Below, piece by piece: positions 24,401-33,714 of a stretch of DNA of 64,000 nucleotides; position 1 is the stretch's first letter, and every line of letters starts with the position of its first letter. Below the pieces are notes generated by a model. The model was not told where the DNA came from and searched no databases. It saw nothing but the letters and a program-made list of their open reading frames with translations. A program made the translations under genes and the position numbers. The DNA comes from Tumebacillus sp. BK434 (GTDB lineage Bacteria; Bacillota; Bacilli; Tumebacillales; Tumebacillaceae). Location: positions 496,001 to 560,000 of the forward strand of contig NZ_SLXS01000001.1 in the NCBI RefSeq assembly GCF_004340785.1, given 5' to 3'.

Positions 24401-27400
24401 ATGCAGAAACGGGACATTTCCTGGTCTTGATACTGCATCACATCATTGTTGATGGTTGGTCGCTGGGCCTGTTGGTTGAGGAACTGAAAGCGCTCTACCC
24501 AGCGTTTGTACATCATCAAGTGTCTCCTTTGCCAGAACTTGCGATCCAATATTCCGATTTTGCTGCTTGGCAACGGGAATGGATGCAAGGAGATGCACTT
24601 CAACAGCAGCTGGACTACTGGAAGCAGCAACTAAGCGGGGAACTGCCTGTGTTGCTCTTGCCGACAGATCATCCGCGTCCGAATCTTCAAACCTATCGTG
24701 GTGGACAACAGAAAATTCAATTGCCCGTTGCACTTGGTCAGGCATTGCAAGAACTAAGCCGAAGAGAAGGTGTCACCTTATTTATGACGTTGCTGGCAGC
24801 CTTCAAGGTACTGCTGCACCGTTATACCGGGCAACACGACCTGCTCGTCGGCAGTCCGATCGCCAACCGAAATCGTCGGGAGATCGAAGAATTGATTGGA
24901 TTTTTTGTGAACACATTGGTCTTGCGTACGGATCTGTCGGAGCCACTTCGCTTCCGAGAACTGTTGCATCGTGTGCGTGCGGTCACAATCGAGGCGTATG
25001 CACATCAAGATGTTCCGTTTGAAAAATTGGTCGAAGAAGTAAGTCCTGATCGCAGTCTTGCTTATACTCCACTGTTTCAGATCATGTTCGTGTTGCAAAA
25101 TGCCTCGGGTGATGGATTAGGTCAGTTCCAAATGGACGACTTGCAAATGCAAGCCTATGAATTTGATCGGGGCATGACGATGTTTGATTTAACAATGCAA
25201 GTTCATGAATGGAGCGATCGTCTGCACGTATCGATTGAATACAATCGAGATTTATTTGAAGGTGCAACAATTAAGCGCATGCTGGAACATTTCCAACAGG
25301 TGCTCGAATCGGCCGTTCGCGAACCTGATCAGCAAGTTGTTCAATTGCCACTGTTGTCACCAGCCGAGCGGAACCAACTGTTTCAAGAATGGAACTGTGA
25401 GGTGGTCGACTATCCGGCCAAGACGTTCCAGGAACTGTTTGAATCGCAAGTGGAGTTAAGACCTGATGCGGTGGCGATTGAGTATACAGATGGTCAGATG
25501 ACATATCGCGAATTGGATGTGCAATCGAATCAATTGGCTAGATATCTCCGCGGGCAGGGAGTCGGAGTGGAAACATTGGTCGGTCTTAGCTTTGATCGTT
25601 CGCCTTCGATGATCGTTGGTGTGCTCGGCATCCTGAAAGCTGGTGGTGCGTATGTACCGCTTGATCCGAATTATCCAACGGATCGCCTGGCGTACATGAT
25701 AGAAGACTCGCAAGTTTCTGTGTTGGTCACAGAAGAGAAGTGGCTCCCTTCATTACCGACTTTTTCGGCGCGAACGATCTTGCTGGACGCAGATTGGGAA
25801 CAGATCGCGGAGCAGAGCACGGAACCGTTACCGCATGAAACACAACTCGACCATGCGGCGTATGTCATCTACACATCGGGTTCTACCGGTCGACCAAAAG
25901 GTGTCGTGGTCACCCATTCGGGGATCGGCAACTTGATGACCGAACACAAGCGCAGTTTTGGGGTGCAGGCGGGAGACCGTGTCTTGCAGTTTAGCTCGAT
26001 CAGCTTCGATGCGTTTGTATGGGAACTGGTGATGACGCTGTTAACGGGTGCCACCTTGTATCTGACCGATCGCGAGTCGTTGCTGGGAGCCGGTTTCGTT
26101 GACATGTTAAGGGAGAAGAAGATCACAGCGGCCCTGTTGCCTCCGTCGTTCTTGGCGATGCAAACGCCACAGGAGTTGCCAGACTTGCGCAATTTGATCG
26201 TCGGTGGCGAGGCTTGCACACAAGACCTGGTCAAACGCTGGGGGGAGGGCCGGAACTTCTTCAACGCGTATGGTCCGACCGAATCGACAGTATGCGCGAC
26301 ACTGTATGTCTGCAACCCTCAAGAGGAGAGCCATCCACCAATCGGCAAGCCGATCATGAACTCGCAGGTATACGTGCTCGATCAGCATCTGCAGCCGGTT
26401 CCAGTCGGTGTGCCAGGGGAGTTGTATCTAGGAGGTGTTGGGCTCGCACGCGGGTACCTGCATCAACCGGAACTGACGGCAGAGCGTTTCATCTCACATC
26501 CCTTCTCGGAGGAACCGGAAGCGCGTTTGTATAAGACGGGTGACTTGGTGCGCTGGGACAAAGCCGGAGTGATTGAATACTTGGGCAGAACTGACAACCA
26601 AGTGAAAATCCGCGGTCACCGGATTGAATTGGAAGAGATTGAAGCCGCCTTGAGCCTTTATGAAGGGATCCGACATGCGGTGGTGACCGTGCGTGAAGAT
26701 GGGGACAAGCGTCTGGTCGCATACGTTACAGGTGAAGTAACGGCTCATGAGGTACGCCAATGGCTCAAGGAGCAGATGCCAGAGTATATGATCCCGTCGC
26801 CGATTGTCGTGTTGGAAGCGATGCCTTTGTCTCCGAACGGGAAGGTGGATCGCCAAGCATTGCCAGTTCCAGTGCTGGAACTGGAGATGGCTACTCATGA
26901 AGAGTATGTGCCACCCGTTACGGACTTGGAAATTACGGTTTCCGAAATTTGGGCAAAGGTGTTGAATGTAGCGCAGATAAGCCGCAACCACAATTTCTTT
27001 GCATTAGGTGGACATTCGTTGCTCGCAACACAAGTCGTTTCCCGCCTACTGGAAGTTCTGAATTGGAGCATCCCAGTTCGCCTCCTGTTTGAAGCGGATA
27101 CTCTTGCTGCGTTCTGTATCAAGTGTGAACAACAACACCGTGAAGCAGCGTTGTCTACGTTACCGGTTCTGCAGGCAGTCGAGTCGAGGGAGAAACTGCC
27201 GTTATCCTTTGCTCAGCAAAGCCTCTGGTTCATCGATCAATTCTTGTCCGATCGTTTCGTTTATAACATGCCGGTGCTCTATCAATTGACTGGCATGCTG
27301 GATGCTTCGGTGTTAGAGTGTGCGCTGAATGAAATTGTTCGACGTCACGAGATATTGCGTACTGTCTTTGTCGAAGTCGATGGCATCGCCAAACAAGTGA

Positions 27401-30400
27401 TCCTGCCAGAACTGGACCTGAACATGACATGTACGGATTTGAGCGATATAACGGATCCGGAGCAACGTCAAGAACAATTGAAGCAGGTGCTCGCCACGGG
27501 AGTTCTTCATGAGTTTGACCTGCGTCACGCACCGTTGTTGGCCGTTTCCCTGGTCAAAATAGGCGAAGATGAACATGTGCTGCTACTGAACATGCACCAT
27601 ATCATCTCCGACGGTTGGTCGATCGGAGTACTGTTGGAAGAGCTGCATGTATTGTATGAAGCATTCTCCCAAGGTCGTCCTTCTCCACTCGTACAGTTGG
27701 AAGTTCAGTACGCGGACTTTGCCGTTTGGCAACGTGAGTGGCTACAAGGAAACATCAAGGATGAGCAGATGACCTATTGGAAGCAGAAATTGGGTGGCGT
27801 ACTGCCGATCTTGCAACTTCCGACAGATCATCTTCGACCAACCGAGCAGACCTACCGCGGCTCTCGTGAAACGATCATGCTGTCCAAAGAGATCACCGAG
27901 GGTTTGAAAGCAATCGGAACACGTGAAGGTGTTACGTTGTACATGACCCTGTTGGCGGCCTTCAAAACGTGGCTCTTCCGTTACACGGGAGAAGAGGACA
28001 TTTTGGTCGGTAGCCCGGTTGCGAACCGCAAATTCCCCGAGTTGGAAAAGTTGATCGGTTACTTTATCAATACACTCGTGTTGCGCACTGAGTTGTCAGG
28101 CGATCTCACATTCAACGAATTGTTAGGGCGCATCCGTGAGACCGTTTTAGAAGCTTACACGTATCAAGACGTTCCGTTTGAACAATTGGTTGACGAACTG
28201 AGTCCTGAACGAAGCACAGGTTATTCACCGCTGTTCCAAGTGATGTTTGTGTTACAAAACGCACATGGTGATCTGCAACAAATCGGTCATGTAAAAATTC
28301 GCTCATTGCCTGTAGAAATGGACATCGCCAAGTTCGACCTGACGTTGTCGATGCGTGAACAGGAGGGAGGATTGGCAGCTGAATTTGAATACAACAGCGA
28401 TATGTTCGACCGTGAGACCATTCTCCGCTGGGCTCGACATTTCGAAGCACTGCTCGTTGGTGTGACCGCCAATCCCAATGCTGAATTGTCACGGTTGCCA
28501 TTGCTCCTGGAAGCAGAAATGCAGGAAAAGTTGACACAAGGCGAGGGTCAATGGCAAGAGTTTGAGCGGGACTTATGCATACATCAGTGGTTTGAAGCAC
28601 AGGTCGTGCAAACTCCTGATGCGGAGGCAGTGGTGATGAACGACCAGCGCCTGACGTACCGTGAAGTAAATGAGCAAGCAAACAGACTGGCTCACTATCT
28701 ATTATCATTTGGCGTTGGTCCAGAAGTGAAAGTCGGAATCAGCTTCGATCGATCGATCGAAATCGTGATTGCCATTCTCGGGACGTTGAAGGCGGGAGGC
28801 GCCTATGTGCCACTCGACCCAAACTATCCACAGGACCGAGTCAAGTATGTGCTTGAGGACGCTCAAGTCGCCGTCTTGCTGACACAAGAGCATTTGTTAG
28901 ACAATTTGCCGGAGCATCAGGTTCCCGTGATTTGCCTCGACCGTGATGCTGATGTCATCGGCCGTCATGAGTCGGACAACTTGCCATGTGAAGCGAACGC
29001 TGACAGCCTGGCCTACGTCATCTACACGTCCGGTTCGACCGGTAAGCCAAAGGGTGTTTTGATTCCACATGGGAACGTAATCCGCTTATTCAAAGCAACG
29101 GAGCATTGGTATGGATTTCATGAACGGGATATTTGGACGCTGTTCCACTCCTATGCGTTTGACTTCTCAGTGTGGGAAATCTGGGGGGCACTGTTATACG
29201 GTGGTAAAGTCGTCGTCGTGCCGTATTGGGTCAGCCGTTCTCCTGAGGACTTCCTAGACCTATTGGTCAGCGAACGGGTGACGGTGCTCAACCAAACACC
29301 GTCTGCATTCCGCCAACTGATCCAAGCGGAGGAACGAAAAGGGGATGCAGCTCAGCCATTGGCACTGCGTTATGTGATATTCGGTGGGGAAGCACTGGAA
29401 TTGCAAAGTTTGAAATCGTGGTTCGAGCGTCATGGCGATGAACGGCCGACATTGCTCAACATGTATGGGATCACGGAAACAACCGTTCACGTCACGTATC
29501 GCCCGATCCGTTGGGTGGACGTGGTACGTGGAACGGGCAGCGTGATCGGTGCTCCGATTCCGGACTTGCAGGTCTTTGTGCTCGATCAATATCTCCAACC
29601 CGTACCCATCGGCGTGTGTGGGGAAATGTATGTCGGCGGTGCAGGTGTCGCCCGTGGTTATCTGAATCGTCCGGAACTCACCAACGAACGTTTCATTCAA
29701 CATCCATTCTCGTCCGACCCGGATGCACGTCTCTATAAAACAGGGGACTTGGCACGTTACTTGGCGGACGGGGACCTGGAGTATTTGGGACGCATCGACC
29801 ATCAAGTTAAGGTTCGTGGATTCCGGATTGAGCTTGGCGAAATCGAGTCCAGCCTCGTCGAGCATCCGCACGTACACGAAGCCGTCGTGCTGGTCCGGGA
29901 AGACACGGATGGTGAGAAGCGTTTAATCGGCTATCTGGTGACTGATGTCGATCAGCAACTAACTCCGCGTGAACTTCGAGAGTACCTGTTGCAGCGTTTA
30001 CCTGAGTTCATGATCCCAGCCGCATTTGTGATCCTCAAGTCTTTGCCGCTGACTGCAAACGGCAAGGTCGATCACCGTGCATTGCCGTCACCTGAAGAGA
30101 ACGGTCCCGAACAGATGCGCACCTATACAGCACCTCGCAATGAAGCTGAGGAAAAGTTGGCGGGCATTCTCACAAAGGTCTTGAAAGTGGAACGTATTGG
30201 GATTCAAGATAACTACTTTGAGTTGGGTGGCGACTCAATTCTGAGCATTCAGGTACTCGCGGAGGCACGAAAACAAGGCATTCAGTTCACTTTGCAAGAT
30301 TTGTTCCGTCACCAGTCGATTTATGAATTGACAGAATCGGGTGTCCTGGGCTTAGTGGATCGTGAAATGGAAAAACAGACCCCATTTTCGCTGATCACCG

Positions 30401-33400
30401 AAGCGGATCGTAAGCGGTTGCCGTCCAATCTGGACGATGCCTACCCACCGACCCAACTGCAATTGGGAATGTTGTTCCACAGTGAAAAAGAAGCTCAGCA
30501 AGCCATTTATCACAATGTGTCACTTCATCACCTGCGCGCACCATTTCAGCAAGATGCGATGGAGCAAGCGTTAGCGGTACTGGTGTCTCGTCACCCAATT
30601 TTGCGTACTTCGTTTGCCTTGACTGGTTACAGCGAACCATTGCAATTGGTACATCGTCATGTGGTCATTCCATTTGAAGTATACGATCTGCGTGATCTGC
30701 CAGCAGGTGAACGAGAACAAGCGCTGGATCGTTGGTTCGATGCAGAAGTGAAACGTCCGTTTGATTGGGATTGTCCGCCGATGCTTCGTGTCAGTATGCA
30801 TCGCATCGATGAGGAGACGTTCCAATTTGGTTTGACGGAGCATCACGCAATTTTGGATGGATGGTCGGTTGCTTCGTTGCTCACTGAAATTTTTGTAACC
30901 TACATGTCTTTGGTAAAAGGTGAAACACCGCATTCAGAAGCTCTGCAGTCGCAGTTCCACAAGTACGTCAAATTGGAACAGACTGCGCTAGGATCTGAAG
31001 AAACAAAAGCCTATTGGCAGCAAACGTTACAAGGCTTCACGTTTACCCAACTTCCGCGAATCGAAGGAAGAGATCGCACGAAGCCATCGCGGATGCATTT
31101 GACTCGAGTCGAAGTGCCGAGCGAGGTCTCGCATGGCTTAAAACGGCTGGCTCAGCAGGCGAATGTACCACTTAAGAGCGTTCTTTTGGCTGCACACCTT
31201 CGCGTGTTGAACGTGTTGGGGGCTCAATCGGATGTGTTGACCGGTATTGTCACCAACGGTCGGATCGAGGAAGTGGATGGAGAGCGAGTGCTCGGCTTGT
31301 TTTTGAACACGTTGCCATTGCGACTGGAATTAGCAGGGGGGACTTGGCGGGAACTGGTGCAAACGGTATTTGCCACCGAGCGTGACCTGTTGCCACACCG
31401 TCGTTATCCAATGGCGCAAATTCAGCAGGATTTAGGTGGGCAACAGTTGTTCGAGACTGCGTTTAACTACACGCATTTCCACGTTTATGAAGCGCTGTCG
31501 GGCATTCCAGAAGTGGAAATTCTCGGTGAGAGATCGATTGCGGATTCGAGTTTTGTGTTTGCCGTTGAGTTCGGATTGGATTCACAAAATGCGGAAGTGC
31601 AACTGTATCTGCGTTGGAATGAAGCGGAATTGACTCCTGAGCAGGCAGCGAGGTTCGGATCCTACTACCAGAACGTATTGGAACAGATCGCTTCGAACCC
31701 ATCGGGTCGCTACGAAATCCACTCGGTCCTGTCGGCGGATGAGCAGCATCAAATTCTGGTGGAATGGAATGAAACTTCGGTTGAATATCCGAAAGTTGAA
31801 CTCTTACACCATCTGTTTGAACAACAGGTGGAAAGGGCGCCTGATGATCTGGCCGTTTCGTTTGCGGGCTGTGAGGGCCTGACGTATCGCCAACTGAATG
31901 AGCGGAGCAATCGCCTCGCACACCGTCTGCAAAAGCAGGGTGTCGGACCGAATGTACTGGTCGGTGTCTGCATGGAACGCTCTTTGGAAATGGTGATCAG
32001 TCTCTATGCAATCTTGAAAGCGGGTGGCGCGTATTTGCCGCTGGACCCGTTCCTGCCAGCAGAGCGACTAGCTTTCATGTTAGAAGAGGCACAAGTCGCT
32101 GTCTTGTTGAGCCAATCGCATTTGCATGACAAACTGCCAGCATCAAGCGCAGAAGTGATGCACCTTGATCTGGAAGCCACATGGGCGAAGTTAGCCGATG
32201 AGCGTGTTGACAATCTTGTGACTGCAACGACGTCGAAGGATACCGCTTATGTGATTTACACATCGGGATCAACAGGAAAGCCCAAAGGCGTCATGGTACC
32301 ACATCGAGGGATCATCAACCGCCTGTTATGGATGCAAGAGGAATACAAACTCACCACTGCGGACCGGGTGTTGCAGAAAACACCATTTACGTTTGACGTT
32401 TCAGTATGGGAATTCTTCTGGCCGTTGTTCCTTGGAGCACGTCTGATTGTGGCGAAACCAGAAGGTCATAAAGACAGCGCGTATCTGGTTGAACTGATTC
32501 GAGAACAGGGGATCACAACCGTGCATTTCGTACCTTCCATGTTACAGATCTTCGTGGAAGAATCGCAGGTTCAGACTTGCACGTCGCTGCGCCTCGTATT
32601 CTGCAGTGGTGAAGCGCTGCCGTTCGAACTGCAAGAACGTTTCTTTGAAATCAGTCAGGCGCAACTTCACAATCTCTATGGACCTACAGAAGCTTCCGTC
32701 GATGTCACCTACTGGGCTTGTGAACCAAACAGTGACCGCCAATTCGTGCCAATCGGTCGACCGGTTGCCAACACCAACTTGTACATCCTGGATCCGTTCC
32801 TGCAACCAGTGCCGGCAGGTGTGGCCGGTGAACTGCATATTAGCGGTATTCAGGTAGCAAATGGATATTACAAACGTCCGGAACTGACGGCCGAGAGGTT
32901 TATCGCAGATCCTTTCTCCGCGATGCCGGGGGTGTCGATGTATAAGACAGGCGACTTGGTAAAATGGCTGCCAGACGGAACGATTCATTATTTGGGTCGC
33001 ATCGACAACCAAGTGAAGATCCGCGGTTTGCGTATCGAATTGGGTGAGATCGAAGCGGCGCTGGGCAGTTGTTCCGGCGTGCGGGAAGCAGTTGTCACCG
33101 TTTGGGAGGTTGTACCGGGTGATCAGCGTCTCGTCGCGTATTTGACAGCAGAGGAGCAAGCAACTGTAACAGACCTGGAATTGCGTGAACAGGTAAAAGC
33201 GCAATTGCCAGACTACATGGTACCGTCGGTCTTTTTCTGGCTGGAAGCAATGCCTCTGTCGCCAAATGGCAAGGTCGACCGCCGTGCTTTGCCGGCACCT
33301 GACTCGAATCTCATCCCGGCGATGAACGAGTATGAGCCACCACGCAATGAAATGGAGGTGTTGTTGGCTCGTATTTGGCAACAAGTCTTGTGTAGAGAAG

Positions 33401-33714
33401 GTGTCGGCCGGAACGATCACTTCTTTGAACTCGGTGGTCACTCTCTGCTGGCGATGCAGGTCCTTTATAAGCTGCGGGAGATCTACAGCCTGCCGCTCCC
33501 GATCGGCTTGATGTTTGAAAAACCGACTCCGGCGCTGCTCGCCGCCGAAGTGGAACGGCGCATCGCAGAGTCGGCCCGGCAAGTCGAACAACCGATGAAG
33601 CGGCAGACAGACGGGGAAAACGCGCTACGGCTGCTCGAGGAGCTGGAGTTAACGGATGAAGAGGTGGAGCTGCTGCTCCAACAAGCGTTACTGGAAGCGG
33701 AGGATGCACAATGA
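21478..33714 (+). CDS. Four-module NRPS, (truncated C)-A-PCP-C-A-PCP-C-A(Thr)-PCP-C-A(Ser)-PCP
   Basis: 4,078 aa; the start ATG follows AAGGGAG. Residues 1-245 are only the C-terminal half of a C domain with no HHxxxDG. A1 (core TSGSTG ~414) reads DVW-T-IG-A-VV; its PCP has GAHSL (~795). C2 HHIIVDG (~986). A2 (~1466) DAW-L-IG-A-VC; A1 and A2 look like recent duplicates. PCP2 GGHSLL (~1846). C3 HHIISDG (~2040). A3 (~2517) DFW-N-IG-M-VH, the canonical threonine code. PCP3 GGDSIL (~2916). C4 HHAILDGW (~3121), of the YPPTQLQLGM class. A4 (~3594) DVW-H-FS-L-VD, a serine code. PCP4 GGHSLL (~3984), then an acidic helical tail (TDEEVELLLQQALLEAEDAQ) suited to docking. Codon use is visibly AT-richer than in neighbouring NRPS genes until the final PCP. 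The gene overlaps the next by ATGA. Confidence 0.96.
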   Translation: MSDKLQSTAQVTEQLIYWQQKLGGDVVRQQLQTDFPRTNDNLENGKMLSYELTPNLLDSLSRYCMDACVDRSLLFMTTFFILLHRLTDHDVVWIGTRIRLSHGADERGENDVVLRTDLGGNLSFCESLSRVRDTWEQASCHGDVTIEQIKELLPSAGAQGGDPLFQFMYRYHSNDWVNNEKFTIDLALHVVEHGDTLKLYWQYNGNLFEESTIKGFAERYCNLLRDYVNNPQAKMSEISILTTDERRLLFDEWVRTSEKYPADKCYHQLFEEQAARTPDAIAVEFNGQQLTYRELDERSNRLAHYLRGKGVKLETLVGLCVDRSLELIVGVLGILKAGGAYIPLDPSYPVDRLSFMLADTTAPVLIMQEQWIGRVPTQGIEVVRIDGDWDLIAKESGERLAHQSTIDNAAYVIYTSGSTGRPKGVIVTHAGLGNLMTEQVAHFELGLGFRVLQFNSISFDVFVWELTASLLTGATLCLTDRETLLGPNFADLLDEKQITTVTVPPTFLSMHEPKEMKYLRHLIVGGEACSKNLVQRWGRGQKFFNAYGPTETTVVSNLYQCSVEEETNPAIGRPFRNVEGYVLDKYMQPVPIGVPGELYIGGVGISRGYLNRPELTQERYLEHPFSEQPGKRVYRTGDLVRWRKDGEIEYIGRIDNQVKVRGHRIELGEVEAVLGDCPGVKEAVVIVREDQLDDQRLVAYFTVDEQVDDVMKIRHWLKGKLPAYMMPSAFVCLDAFPLNPNGKIEKSLLPTPNVAQKVEWETGKFRDSLEEGIAKIWCEILQVQQVSAEDNIFDLGAHSLTLTRVASRVKERFQIEVPIGMLFNAPTVPELADVVRAAVKSEKVESLFARRGESAPLSFAQERLWFLDQYLEDPSIYNEQFAFCLEGTLNRAALEKSLNEIIRRHDVLRTTFANVDGVAIQVVAPELHLVLNEVDFQACSSTDVLAEVERFTQSECARAFDLKQGPLVRGFLIQYAETGHFLVLILHHIIVDGWSLGLLVEELKALYPAFVHHQVSPLPELAIQYSDFAAWQREWMQGDALQQQLDYWKQQLSGELPVLLLPTDHPRPNLQTYRGGQQKIQLPVALGQALQELSRREGVTLFMTLLAAFKVLLHRYTGQHDLLVGSPIANRNRREIEELIGFFVNTLVLRTDLSEPLRFRELLHRVRAVTIEAYAHQDVPFEKLVEEVSPDRSLAYTPLFQIMFVLQNASGDGLGQFQMDDLQMQAYEFDRGMTMFDLTMQVHEWSDRLHVSIEYNRDLFEGATIKRMLEHFQQVLESAVREPDQQVVQLPLLSPAERNQLFQEWNCEVVDYPAKTFQELFESQVELRPDAVAIEYTDGQMTYRELDVQSNQLARYLRGQGVGVETLVGLSFDRSPSMIVGVLGILKAGGAYVPLDPNYPTDRLAYMIEDSQVSVLVTEEKWLPSLPTFSARTILLDADWEQIAEQSTEPLPHETQLDHAAYVIYTSGSTGRPKGVVVTHSGIGNLMTEHKRSFGVQAGDRVLQFSSISFDAFVWELVMTLLTGATLYLTDRESLLGAGFVDMLREKKITAALLPPSFLAMQTPQELPDLRNLIVGGEACTQDLVKRWGEGRNFFNAYGPTESTVCATLYVCNPQEESHPPIGKPIMNSQVYVLDQHLQPVPVGVPGELYLGGVGLARGYLHQPELTAERFISHPFSEEPEARLYKTGDLVRWDKAGVIEYLGRTDNQVKIRGHRIELEEIEAALSLYEGIRHAVVTVREDGDKRLVAYVTGEVTAHEVRQWLKEQMPEYMIPSPIVVLEAMPLSPNGKVDRQALPVPVLELEMATHEEYVPPVTDLEITVSEIWAKVLNVAQISRNHNFFALGGHSLLATQVVSRLLEVLNWSIPVRLLFEADTLAAFCIKCEQQHREAALSTLPVLQAVESREKLPLSFAQQSLWFIDQFLSDRFVYNMPVLYQLTGMLDASVLECALNEIVRRHEILRTVFVEVDGIAKQVILPELDLNMTCTDLSDITDPEQRQEQLKQVLATGVLHEFDLRHAPLLAVSLVKIGEDEHVLLLNMHHIISDGWSIGVLLEELHVLYEAFSQGRPSPLVQLEVQYADFAVWQREWLQGNIKDEQMTYWKQKLGGVLPILQLPTDHLRPTEQTYRGSRETIMLSKEITEGLKAIGTREGVTLYMTLLAAFKTWLFRYTGEEDILVGSPVANRKFPELEKLIGYFINTLVLRTELSGDLTFNELLGRIRETVLEAYTYQDVPFEQLVDELSPERSTGYSPLFQVMFVLQNAHGDLQQIGHVKIRSLPVEMDIAKFDLTLSMREQEGGLAAEFEYNSDMFDRETILRWARHFEALLVGVTANPNAELSRLPLLLEAEMQEKLTQGEGQWQEFERDLCIHQWFEAQVVQTPDAEAVVMNDQRLTYREVNEQANRLAHYLLSFGVGPEVKVGISFDRSIEIVIAILGTLKAGGAYVPLDPNYPQDRVKYVLEDAQVAVLLTQEHLLDNLPEHQVPVICLDRDADVIGRHESDNLPCEANADSLAYVIYTSGSTGKPKGVLIPHGNVIRLFKATEHWYGFHERDIWTLFHSYAFDFSVWEIWGALLYGGKVVVVPYWVSRSPEDFLDLLVSERVTVLNQTPSAFRQLIQAEERKGDAAQPLALRYVIFGGEALELQSLKSWFERHGDERPTLLNMYGITETTVHVTYRPIRWVDVVRGTGSVIGAPIPDLQVFVLDQYLQPVPIGVCGEMYVGGAGVARGYLNRPELTNERFIQHPFSSDPDARLYKTGDLARYLADGDLEYLGRIDHQVKVRGFRIELGEIESSLVEHPHVHEAVVLVREDTDGEKRLIGYLVTDVDQQLTPRELREYLLQRLPEFMIPAAFVILKSLPLTANGKVDHRALPSPEENGPEQMRTYTAPRNEAEEKLAGILTKVLKVERIGIQDNYFELGGDSILSIQVLAEARKQGIQFTLQDLFRHQSIYELTESGVLGLVDREMEKQTPFSLITEADRKRLPSNLDDAYPPTQLQLGMLFHSEKEAQQAIYHNVSLHHLRAPFQQDAMEQALAVLVSRHPILRTSFALTGYSEPLQLVHRHVVIPFEVYDLRDLPAGEREQALDRWFDAEVKRPFDWDCPPMLRVSMHRIDEETFQFGLTEHHAILDGWSVASLLTEIFVTYMSLVKGETPHSEALQSQFHKYVKLEQTALGSEETKAYWQQTLQGFTFTQLPRIEGRDRTKPSRMHLTRVEVPSEVSHGLKRLAQQANVPLKSVLLAAHLRVLNVLGAQSDVLTGIVTNGRIEEVDGERVLGLFLNTLPLRLELAGGTWRELVQTVFATERDLLPHRRYPMAQIQQDLGGQQLFETAFNYTHFHVYEALSGIPEVEILGERSIADSSFVFAVEFGLDSQNAEVQLYLRWNEAELTPEQAARFGSYYQNVLEQIASNPSGRYEIHSVLSADEQHQILVEWNETSVEYPKVELLHHLFEQQVERAPDDLAVSFAGCEGLTYRQLNERSNRLAHRLQKQGVGPNVLVGVCMERSLEMVISLYAILKAGGAYLPLDPFLPAERLAFMLEEAQVAVLLSQSHLHDKLPASSAEVMHLDLEATWAKLADERVDNLVTATTSKDTAYVIYTSGSTGKPKGVMVPHRGIINRLLWMQEEYKLTTADRVLQKTPFTFDVSVWEFFWPLFLGARLIVAKPEGHKDSAYLVELIREQGITTVHFVPSMLQIFVEESQVQTCTSLRLVFCSGEALPFELQERFFEISQAQLHNLYGPTEASVDVTYWACEPNSDRQFVPIGRPVANTNLYILDPFLQPVPAGVAGELHISGIQVANGYYKRPELTAERFIADPFSAMPGVSMYKTGDLVKWLPDGTIHYLGRIDNQVKIRGLRIELGEIEAALGSCSGVREAVVTVWEVVPGDQRLVAYLTAEEQATVTDLELREQVKAQLPDYMVPSVFFWLEAMPLSPNGKVDRRALPAPDSNLIPAMNEYEPPRNEMEVLLARIWQQVLCREGVGRNDHFFELGGHSLLAMQVLYKLREIYSLPLPIGLMFEKPTPALLAAEVERRIAESARQVEQPMKRQTDGENALRLLEELELTDEEVELLLQQALLEAEDAQ

